The position numbers and the translations under genes are program-made. The notes below the pieces were generated by a model. That model searched no databases. It was not told the DNA's origin and saw only the letters and a list, made by a program, of their open reading frames with translations. This document shows, in pieces, positions 8,490-14,443 of a DNA stretch of 14,443 nucleotides. Location of the stretch: contig JAASTO010000055.1 in assembly GCA_021767245.1 (NCBI GenBank), positions 1 to 14,443 on the forward strand, given 5' to 3'. Every line of letters begins with the position of its first letter. The first letter of the stretch is position 1. The DNA is from Balneolaceae bacterium (GTDB lineage Bacteria > Bacteroidota > Rhodothermia > Balneolales > Balneolaceae).

Positions 8490-9512
8490 ATGACACTTCC
8501 ATATTTCAGATTTATCTTATTCTTTACTGTTACAGTAATCTCACTTCAATCTATATCTGTTCTTGCCCAACCTACGATTGAATCTCCGAGCCTTGATGCA
8601 ATTTTTGCACAATCTGAATCAATCCAATCACTCAGAAGCATCCTCATCCAAAAGGACGGTGAGCTTATAGGAGAAGAATATTTTCGAAATGCATCTCCTG
8701 ATTACCCTTATAACATCAAATCAGCTTCAAAAAGTATTATAACCTTATTGGTCGGTATTGCCGTTGATCAGGGGCATGTTGACATCGATGAAACATTGGG
8801 GGATCATTTTCCAAAATACTTTGAAGAAAAACCGAATCCTGATAAAGAAGCCATTACAATACGGAACCTGTTATCCATGCAAGCAGGACTCGAAACTACC
8901 AGTTTCTATAACTACGGAGCCTGGGTGATCAATAATAACTGGGTTGAATTTCAGCTTGACCAGCCTTTGGTTGAAGAACCCGGCGGCAAAATGGTATATA
9001 GTACCGGTATCTCTCACTTATTGTCCGTGATCATTACTAAAACTACCGGAATGAGCACGAAATCTTTTGCTAAAAAATACCTATTCAACCCTTTGAATAT
9101 TCAGGTGGGTGGGTGGGACCGTGACCCTCAGGGATACTACATGGGAGGTAATAATCTGGCCCTTACACCTAAAGACCTTTTAAAGATCGGGCAACTTATG
9201 CTGAATGGTGGCACCTGGGATAACGATCAAATTATATCAAAAGAATGGGTTCGGGATTCTTTTCAAACTTACACCCGAAGTAATTTCAATCCTTATGATT
9301 ACGGGTATATGTGGTGGAACCGGCAGGTCGGTGAATTTACCGTCTTTTTTGCCTGGGGTTTTGGCGGCCAGTATATCTTTATCATTCCAGAACTAAACAG
9401 CGTGGTAGTTATGACTTCATTCCTTAAAAACGCCACGCAGAGAAGAACTTACAAGGAACCGATTTTTGACCTACTTGAAAAAAACGTAATCCACTACCTT
9501 GAAATCCTCTAA
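8490..9512 (+). CDS. Exported COG1680-type serine hydrolase (beta-lactamase fold, PF00144-like)
   Basis: A 340-residue protein with an N-terminal signal peptide (hydrophobic FILFFTVTVISLQSISVLAQ region). The penicillin-recognising fold motifs are present: SxxK as S78-A-S-K81 in NIKSASKSIITLLVGIA, and the YxN-like motif as Y170-S-T172 in MVYSTGISHLLS. The third motif is W289-GFGGQ in place of KTG or HxG. That pattern is known from esterase/6-aminohexanoate-dimer-hydrolase-like COG1680 members, so esterase, amidase or D-peptidase activity is more likely than antibiotic resistance. Further family text includes GGWDRDPQGYYMGGNNLALTPKDLLKIGQLMLNGG. Length is normal for a single-domain enzyme. It is divergent from the amidase gene, and the permease gene follows on the same strand after 115 bases. 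The true substrate cannot be told from sequence. Confidence 0.92.
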   Translation: MTLPYFRFILFFTVTVISLQSISVLAQPTIESPSLDAIFAQSESIQSLRSILIQKDGELIGEEYFRNASPDYPYNIKSASKSIITLLVGIAVDQGHVDIDETLGDHFPKYFEEKPNPDKEAITIRNLLSMQAGLETTSFYNYGAWVINNNWVEFQLDQPLVEEPGGKMVYSTGISHLLSVIITKTTGMSTKSFAKKYLFNPLNIQVGGWDRDPQGYYMGGNNLALTPKDLLKIGQLMLNGGTWDNDQIISKEWVRDSFQTYTRSNFNPYDYGYMWWNRQVGEFTVFFAWGFGGQYIFIIPELNSVVVMTSFLKNATQRRTYKEPIFDLLEKNVIHYLEIL

Positions 9513-9536
9513 TCCGCTGAAATTATATTTAACAAT

Positions 9537-9547
9537 TTTGTAACAAA
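9537..9547. repeat. Second copy of the TTTGTAACAAA element, upstream of the permease gene
   Basis: The 11-base near-palindrome TTTGTAACAAA (TTTGT, one central A, ACAAA) is identical to bases 1636-1646 upstream of the adaptor gene. Here it ends 80 bases before the permease ATG. The preceding bases CAATTTTG (9533-9540) match TAnnTTTG except at the first position, so both copies may simply mark similar promoters. By eye I found no further copies in the window. Confidence 0.45.
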
Positions 9548-9627
9548 TTCTTTACAGAGTCCTCTTTCCATACATAAGGTACAATTAGGGTAAAACATAC
9601 TTCCGTTGGTATATCGAGGATTCACTG

Positions 9628-12090
9628 ATGCTAATAAATTATATTAAGATTGCGATAAGAAATCTCCTTAAAAAAAAGGGGTATTCACTTATCAACATTA
9701 CAGGATTGGCTATTGGGCTTGCTACCTGCATACTTATTATCACTTATGTTTTAAATGAACGGAGTTATGACTCATTTCATGATAAATCTGACCGGATCTA
9801 CAGGGTTGTTCAAACCACTGTTTCGGCAGACCGGGATGAGGAACAGGCTACCACTCCATTTGAGCTTTCTCCGGTTATTGAAGAAGAATTTTCCGGATCT
9901 GTTCTGACAAGTGTCCGATTCTTTGACATGCAGCTGGAATCCCACACATTTGTGAATCGTGAAGATGGGATCTCATTCAGGGAAGAAAACTTCTACTTCA
10001 CTGATTCCACTTTCTTTGATATGTTTTCAGCAGATCTTATTCAGGGCGACCCTAAAACCGCACTTCGTGACCCCTTGTCTTTGGTACTTACCAAAGATCT
10101 TGCTACCAAATATTTTGGCACAGAAAACCCCATCGGTAAAACTCTGAACTACAGGGGTATTCGAAACATGACGGTGACCGGTGTCATGGAAAACTGGCCG
10201 GAAACTTCACACATGAAGATCGATCTGCTCGCATCATTTTCAAGCTTAGACGATATTTATGCGAGTAGTCCCGATTACAATTCAAGCTGGCTTTGGAATC
10301 CGATATGGACTTATGTACTAATCAACGAAAATACGAACCTGTCTCAACTTGAAACGCAGATACAGGGCTTAGCAGAAAAATATTACTACGCCTACTCCGG
10401 CTGGCCTGAGGATGAAACAGTGACCCTGGAACTGCAACCCATTACTGACATTCATCTGCATTCCAATCGGGATCAGGAAATGGAAGTAAACAGTTCCGCC
10501 ATTTATACGAACATTCTATTGGCTGTTGCCGGTTTTATTTTGATCATTGCCTGCATCAATTTTATGAATCTATCAACAGCCCGATCATTGGAACGGAGTC
10601 GTGAGGTGGGATTGCGAAAGGTAATGGGGGGACATAGAGAACAACTGATCTATCAATTTTTGGGGGAATCGTTCTTTGTTTCACTAATCGCAATTATTTT
10701 AGGGTGCTTTTTAGTTATTCTAACCCTCCCCTTTTTCAACGAGCTCACGGGAAAAACACTCACATTCGATCTATTTAATAACGCATACACCCTACCTGCA
10801 CTTTTAGCTCTGACTCTTTTTGTCGCATTTTTCTCAGGCTCATATCCTGCCTTCTTTCTTTCATCATTTAATCCGGTTCAGGTTTTGAAAGGCAGTGGTA
10901 TAAGCAACCGATCCGGTGTATTGTTTAGAAAGATACTTGTCACTTTCCAATTCTCACTTTCTGTGATCCTTCTTGTTGGTACAGCGGTCATTTTTCTACA
11001 GCTTAAATTCATTCAGAAAAAAGACCTTGGTTTTGATAAGAACCATATAATTTTGCTGCCGACTAACCAAAACCTCATCAGTTGGGAATTTGACTCATTC
11101 AAACAACAAAGCCGTTCCCATTCTCAGATACAGAATATTACCGGGATTGGGAAGATCCCAGGAAGTGAAGTTCAGGAATACTATCGTTATGTACCGGCCG
11201 GGACCGGAGACAGTGAAGATAACACAAACCTTGCCCTGCATGTGACCCATGATTTTATTGAAACCTTTGACCTGAACATACTGGCAGGCCGTAGCTTTTC
11301 ACGGGAATTTCTAAGTGATCCTGAACAGAGCATCCTCATTAATGAATCTATGCTTACAAAGCTTGGGGTTACTTCACCCGAAGAAGCCATCGGTTCAACT
11401 TTTTACTTTTATCCACCGGTTGGAGAACGCGAGCGTTTTAACGTGGTCGGGGTGATCGAGGATTTTAATTATTCTTCTCTAAAAAAAGAGATCGAACCCT
11501 TGGTTATAAAACTCGTTGAAGGCACCCAGGAAATATTAGGCTATGTGGCTTACACGGCTGTTGAGATATCGCCGGGTGACCCTTCTGCGGCTATTCAGCA
11601 TCTGGAAAGTATCTGGAAAGAATTAAATCCGATCGATCCATTCGAGTATCGGTTTCTGGATGAACGACTCGACGAGATTTACGAGTCAGAGCAAAAAATA
11701 AGCTCACTGGCCACCGTGTTTGCTGTGTTAAGTATCGTTATTGCTTGCCTCGGATTACTTGGGCTGTCTTCCTACTCGGCTCATTTGAAGCAAAAAGAGA
11801 TCGGGATTCGAAAGAGCCTGGGGGCATCTGTCACGGATATTGTCCGCTTGCTCTCAAAGGAATTTCTGATCCTTGTCATTCTGGCTAACCTCATCGCCTG
11901 GCCTCTCTCATATATTGGCACTCTAAAATGGCTCGAAAATTTCCCCTATCGCTTCGATGTGGCAACTAATTTACCAGTTATCTTTTTAGCAACGGGTGCT
12001 ATCATTCTATTTATCGCAATAGTCACAGTTAGTTATCATTCCGTCAAATCTGCAATGATCAATCCGGTACAAGCGATACGAAACGAGTAA
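9628..12090 (+). CDS. ABC transporter permease, double FtsX/MacB type
   Basis: An 820-residue protein with two copies of the MacB_PCD-plus-FtsX unit, equivalent to a permease dimer in one chain. Predicted helices by eye: TM1 about 18-42, TM2 290-312, TM3 347-370, TM4 389-410, TM5 436-459, TM6 693-715, TM7 745-768, TM8 782-805. Large extracytoplasmic domains lie after TM1 and TM5. The cytoplasmic coupling motif typical of FtsX domains occurs twice: SREVGLRKVMGG (about residue 323) and KQKEIGIRKSLGAS (about 720). The start is supported by GAGGA at 9616-9620, seven bases before the ATG. This type of permease needs a separate MacB/LolD-type ATPase and often an adaptor. None is adjacent, but both lie at 1749-3746. 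It may therefore be the permease of that exporter (inference). Proteins of this type are abundant and often annotated only as antimicrobial peptide/macrolide exporters; the substrate here is unknown. Confidence 0.93.
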   Translation: MLINYIKIAIRNLLKKKGYSLINITGLAIGLATCILIITYVLNERSYDSFHDKSDRIYRVVQTTVSADRDEEQATTPFELSPVIEEEFSGSVLTSVRFFDMQLESHTFVNREDGISFREENFYFTDSTFFDMFSADLIQGDPKTALRDPLSLVLTKDLATKYFGTENPIGKTLNYRGIRNMTVTGVMENWPETSHMKIDLLASFSSLDDIYASSPDYNSSWLWNPIWTYVLINENTNLSQLETQIQGLAEKYYYAYSGWPEDETVTLELQPITDIHLHSNRDQEMEVNSSAIYTNILLAVAGFILIIACINFMNLSTARSLERSREVGLRKVMGGHREQLIYQFLGESFFVSLIAIILGCFLVILTLPFFNELTGKTLTFDLFNNAYTLPALLALTLFVAFFSGSYPAFFLSSFNPVQVLKGSGISNRSGVLFRKILVTFQFSLSVILLVGTAVIFLQLKFIQKKDLGFDKNHIILLPTNQNLISWEFDSFKQQSRSHSQIQNITGIGKIPGSEVQEYYRYVPAGTGDSEDNTNLALHVTHDFIETFDLNILAGRSFSREFLSDPEQSILINESMLTKLGVTSPEEAIGSTFYFYPPVGERERFNVVGVIEDFNYSSLKKEIEPLVIKLVEGTQEILGYVAYTAVEISPGDPSAAIQHLESIWKELNPIDPFEYRFLDERLDEIYESEQKISSLATVFAVLSIVIACLGLLGLSSYSAHLKQKEIGIRKSLGASVTDIVRLLSKEFLILVILANLIAWPLSYIGTLKWLENFPYRFDVATNLPVIFLATGAIILFIAIVTVSYHSVKSAMINPVQAIRNE

Positions 12091-12166
12091 ACATCTTATC
12101 TTTAAAAATTGATGTGGTTTATGTACCATTATGGAACCTTTAAGGCGAGGCTAACATTGCGTTGAT

Positions 12167-13501
12167 ATGAGAACGATTGCATATATCCTATTTCTTATCA
12201 TGATGGTATTTACTCCTGTCTGGGAGGGATTTGCTACCGTTGTGCCACAAGATTCCAGTAGCGAAAAAACCGTAACAGTCATAACGGTCAAAGGAACCAT
12301 AGGGCCCACAACAACAAACTACATTACCCGTGGTCTCGAAACAGCCATTAAACGAAATGCGGAAGCCCTGATCATTGAACTTGATACTCCGGGTGGTCTT
12401 TTGAACTCAACTCAGGATATCGTTCAGGAAATGCTAGCTTCAGAAATACCGATCGTTGTGTATGTTACTCCCTCCGGAGGTAATGCAGGTAGTGCTGGCA
12501 CCTTCATTACACTTGCCGCTCATATCGCTGCCATGGCACCTACCACTACTATTGGGGCCGCATCACCCGTTTCTATGGGGGGCGGACAGCAGGATACGGT
12601 GATGCAAAAAAAGATCTTTAATTACTCCGAAAGCTTTATTGAAAATATTGCTAAAGAACGAAACCGAAATGCTGAGTGGGCAAAATCTGCTGTAAGTGAT
12701 GGCGAAGCGATCACAGAAACCGAGGCCCTGGAATTGAACGTGATCGACCTAATTGCTACTGACCTCAATGACCTGATGGAGCAGATCGACGGAATAGAAG
12801 TTGAAGGAAGAATACTTCAAACTTCAAATGCCACTATCGAACCGCTCGATGAAAGTTTTGCTGAAAAATTCTTCAGCTTCATTATGCGCCCTGAGATCAT
12901 GCTGATCCTGACCATGGTGGCTATCTATGGCATCGTCGGGGAGGTCACGAACCCGGGAGCTATTGTGCCCGGTGTAGCCGGTGTCATTGCTTTGATCTTA
13001 TTATTGTATGGATCTGCCGCTATGCCGATCAATGTAGCCGGATTTATTTTGATAGGTTTGGCAATTGTCTTATTTATTACGGAAGCATTCACCCCAACAT
13101 TTGGTATTCTTATGACCGGAGGAGCCGTTTCATTTTTCCTTGGAGCCCTGATGCTATTTCAGGACTTCCCCAAAGAAATGCAGCTGGATTGGTATTGGCT
13201 GGTTCCGGCTACCATTCTTATGGTCATATTTTTTGGATGGATCGCGACCTCAGGCATCAAAGCTCAATTTACCGGACATCGAACCGGTCTCGAATCACTG
13301 ATCGGTAAAAAGGCCAAAGTGATCGATGATGTGGATAAACGATCCGGGCGAGTGATGATATCCGGTGAATACTGGAATGCCATCACTGAAGGAGAAGAAA
13401 TTAAATCAAACGAATGGTGCGAGATCGTCCGTTTTGAAGGACTAACCGTTACCGTAAAACCTTACACCCCTAAAGAGGAGACTCATCATGGAGCCGACTG
13501 A
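12167..13501 (+). CDS. nfeD: NfeD family membrane-bound serine protease (long, ClpP-class form)
   Basis: A 444-residue long-form NfeD. An N-terminal signal sequence (about 1-23) precedes a ClpP/SppA-like protease domain (about 32-215). The catalytic Ser is S109 in GGNAGSAGTF. The likely Lys partner is K149 in KKIFNY, by analogy with the Ser97/Lys138 dyad of Pyrococcus PH1510. Next come several membrane helices (about 240-365, IMLILTMVAIYGIVGEVTNPGAIVPGVAGV and following) and a C-terminal OB-fold NfeD domain (about 375-435, LIGKKAKVIDDVDKRSGRVMISGEYWNA). In Pyrococcus the partner protease cuts the hydrophobic C-terminal segment of its stomatin. Here the last 14 bases overlap the slipin gene, so the two are translationally coupled. 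The gene starts 76 bases after the permease stop; I see no strong SD at ATG 12167. Confidence 0.95.
   Translation: MRTIAYILFLIMMVFTPVWEGFATVVPQDSSSEKTVTVITVKGTIGPTTTNYITRGLETAIKRNAEALIIELDTPGGLLNSTQDIVQEMLASEIPIVVYVTPSGGNAGSAGTFITLAAHIAAMAPTTTIGAASPVSMGGGQQDTVMQKKIFNYSESFIENIAKERNRNAEWAKSAVSDGEAITETEALELNVIDLIATDLNDLMEQIDGIEVEGRILQTSNATIEPLDESFAEKFFSFIMRPEIMLILTMVAIYGIVGEVTNPGAIVPGVAGVIALILLLYGSAAMPINVAGFILIGLAIVLFITEAFTPTFGILMTGGAVSFFLGALMLFQDFPKEMQLDWYWLVPATILMVIFFGWIATSGIKAQFTGHRTGLESLIGKKAKVIDDVDKRSGRVMISGEYWNAITEGEEIKSNEWCEIVRFEGLTVTVKPYTPKEETHHGAD
13474..13480 (+). promoter_or_regulatory. Ribosome binding site of the slipin gene, inside nfeD
   Basis: AGAGGAG lies seven bases before the ATG at 13488 and within the nfeD reading frame. 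It fixes the slipin start and the 14-base overlap. It is notable because most genes in this window lack a recognisable SD. Confidence 0.75.
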
Positions 13502-14321
13502 AGTATTTTCAGGATATTTAACCTGGGTAATCACTCTTGTTGTATTCTTTGTTTTATTAGCCCCCCAAGTATTCAAGATCTTAAGAGAATATGAACGTGC
13601 CGTGGTATTCCGGCTCGGTAAGTTCCAAAGCGTGAAAGGACCCGGCCTTATCGTGCTGATCCCCTTCATTGATAAAATCGAGCGCGTAGATCTTCGTGTT
13701 CTCACCATCAACGTGGACCGACAGGAAGTGATCACCAAAGACAACGTAACCGTAAACGTGGATGCCATCACCTTCTTCCGCGTGGTTGATGCCGAGGCCG
13801 CTGTGATCCAGGTTGAGCGCTACATTCATGCCACCTCAATGCTGGCTCAAACTACGTTGAGAAGTATCATTGGTCAGGTGGAACTGGATGAGTTGCTCGC
13901 CAATCGCGAGAAGATCAACAAACAAATTCAGCAAAATATTGATACGCAAACCGATCCCTGGGGAATCAAGGTGGTTTCTGTGGAAGTGCGTGATGTTGTG
14001 CTTCCTGAGAATATGAAACGTGCTATGGCGCGTCAGGCTGAGACCGAGCGTGATCGTCGTGCGAAAGTCATTAACGCTGAAGGTGAATTCCAGGCTGCCG
14101 AAAGACTGGTTGATGCTGCCAAGATGATCGAAACGGCGCCGGCTGCCTTGCAACTGCGCTTCCTGCAAACCATGAACGAGATCAGTGAAGAAAATGCAAC
14201 CTTTGCATTCCTCCCGCTGCCTATGGATTTCCTGGAAGCTTTCAAGAAAAGAGACCCTTCTGATTTAATTAGAAAGACCGATAAAGGAAATGATAAAGAG
14301 AAGAATGACGGTGATGAATAA
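13488..14321 (+). CDS. Slipin (stomatin/prohibitin-like, SPFH/band 7 domain membrane protein)
   Basis: A 277-residue protein with one N-terminal membrane segment (about 9-27, YLTWVITLVVFFVLLAP). An SPFH/band 7 domain follows (about 30-190): REYERAVVFRLGKFQSVKGPGL, the VDLR..TINVDRQEVITKDNVTVNVDA strand series and VEVRDVVLPENMKRAMARQAE. A helical, probably coiled-coil region (ETERDRRAKVINAEGEFQAAERL) mediates oligomerisation in the family. Residues 237-248 (ATFAFLPLPMDF) form a hydrophobic C-terminal patch placed like the PH1511 segment cut by its NfeD partner. A charged tail (KTDKGNDKEKNDGDE) ends the protein. Slipins form large membrane rings or scaffolds, and their cellular role is still poorly defined. 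The gene is coupled to nfeD by a 14-base overlap and its own SD. Confidence 0.95.
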   Translation: MEPTEVFSGYLTWVITLVVFFVLLAPQVFKILREYERAVVFRLGKFQSVKGPGLIVLIPFIDKIERVDLRVLTINVDRQEVITKDNVTVNVDAITFFRVVDAEAAVIQVERYIHATSMLAQTTLRSIIGQVELDELLANREKINKQIQQNIDTQTDPWGIKVVSVEVRDVVLPENMKRAMARQAETERDRRAKVINAEGEFQAAERLVDAAKMIETAPAALQLRFLQTMNEISEENATFAFLPLPMDFLEAFKKRDPSDLIRKTDKGNDKEKNDGDE

Positions 14322-14339
14322 TAGAGGTATAAGTTAATC

Positions 14340-14373
14340 CGTGCCGACGCAGAGCGTCCGGCACGAGGTTTTT
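14340..14373 (+). terminator. GC-rich hairpin terminator after slipin, REP-like
   Basis: The arms 14340-14350 and 14354-14365 form an 11-bp stem with one bulged C and a 3-base loop, followed by a T run at 14369-14373. It starts 19 bases after the slipin stop and would end the nfeD-slipin transcript. The core GACGCagaGCGTC with a GGCACGAGG tail resembles palindromes dispersed in many bacterial genomes (REP-type), so it may be a repeat reused as a terminator. That part is from memory and uncertain. Confidence 0.75.
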
Positions 14374-14397
14374 AATGCTGGATTTCTGTGTCATTAT

Positions 14398-14412
14398 ATA
14401 TCAATTTGATAT
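14398..14412. repeat. Short AT-rich inverted repeat near the window end
   Basis: ATATCAA, one central T, then TTGATAT: a perfect 7-bp inverted repeat in non-coding DNA. The outer bases GTCAT (14390-14394) and ATGAC (14411-14415) extend the symmetry if three bases are bulged, and TGTCATAT recurs at about 14429-14436. It could be an operator or promoter region of a gene beyond the window; nothing decides between these. Confidence 0.3.
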
Positions 14413-14443
14413 GACTTAGCTCTTTCCTTGTCATATTTTTTAC

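Noticed and set aside
3747..9627. Insertion of the hydrolase block as a mobile element
   Set aside because: No transposase or integrase gene, and no matching terminal or direct repeats found by eye at 3747-3941 and 9513-9627. Only the gene order hints at insertion.
12091..12166. Promoter for nfeD (TATCTTTA at 12097-12104)
   Set aside because: It misses the TAnnTTTG consensus at the last base, has no upstream element, and the short gap is equally consistent with read-through from the permease gene.

Overview
The window looks like chromosomal DNA from a Bacteroidota-type bacterium, perhaps Balneolota/Rhodothermota (inference). The support is a duplicated ~820-residue FtsX/MacB permease with the N-terminal style common in that group, a membrane fusion protein beginning MDRHIEKKTWTPKRI, a TAnnTTTG-like -7 promoter box, and many exported hydrolases. 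I see no phage, transposase, CRISPR, tRNA or rRNA genes. No gap between genes exceeds 300 bases.

Layout. (1) 1-1527: 3' part of a gene for a beta-propeller/amidohydrolase fusion protein, closed by a strong intrinsic terminator (1552-1590). (2) 1749-3746: two genes of a MacAB-like exporter, the periplasmic adaptor (membrane fusion protein) and the ATPase. No permease gene follows them directly. (3) 3942-9512: three exported hydrolases, namely an S9 prolyl-oligopeptidase-family peptidase (+), an amidase-signature hydrolase (-) and a COG1680 serine hydrolase of the beta-lactamase fold (+). The last two are divergent across a 177-base intergenic region that holds a perfect 16-bp palindrome. (4) 9628-12090: an 820-residue double FtsX/MacB permease, which may be the missing permease of block 2. 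(5) 12167-14321: an nfeD-slipin pair with a 14-base overlap, ending in a GC-rich hairpin terminator that resembles a REP-type palindrome.

How they may work together. Block 2 and the permease could form one exporter whose genes have been separated by the hydrolase block. In support, the exact 11-mer TTTGTAACAAA occurs about 80-100 bases upstream of both the adaptor and the permease genes. The hydrolases suggest extracytoplasmic processing of peptides, amides and esters. NfeD and slipin form the classic membrane protease/stomatin pair, and the slipin carries a C-terminal hydrophobic segment like the known NfeD cleavage site.

Overall the gene families are familiar. The main interest lies in gene arrangement, shared short sequence elements and a few changed motifs, and I found no clearly new system.
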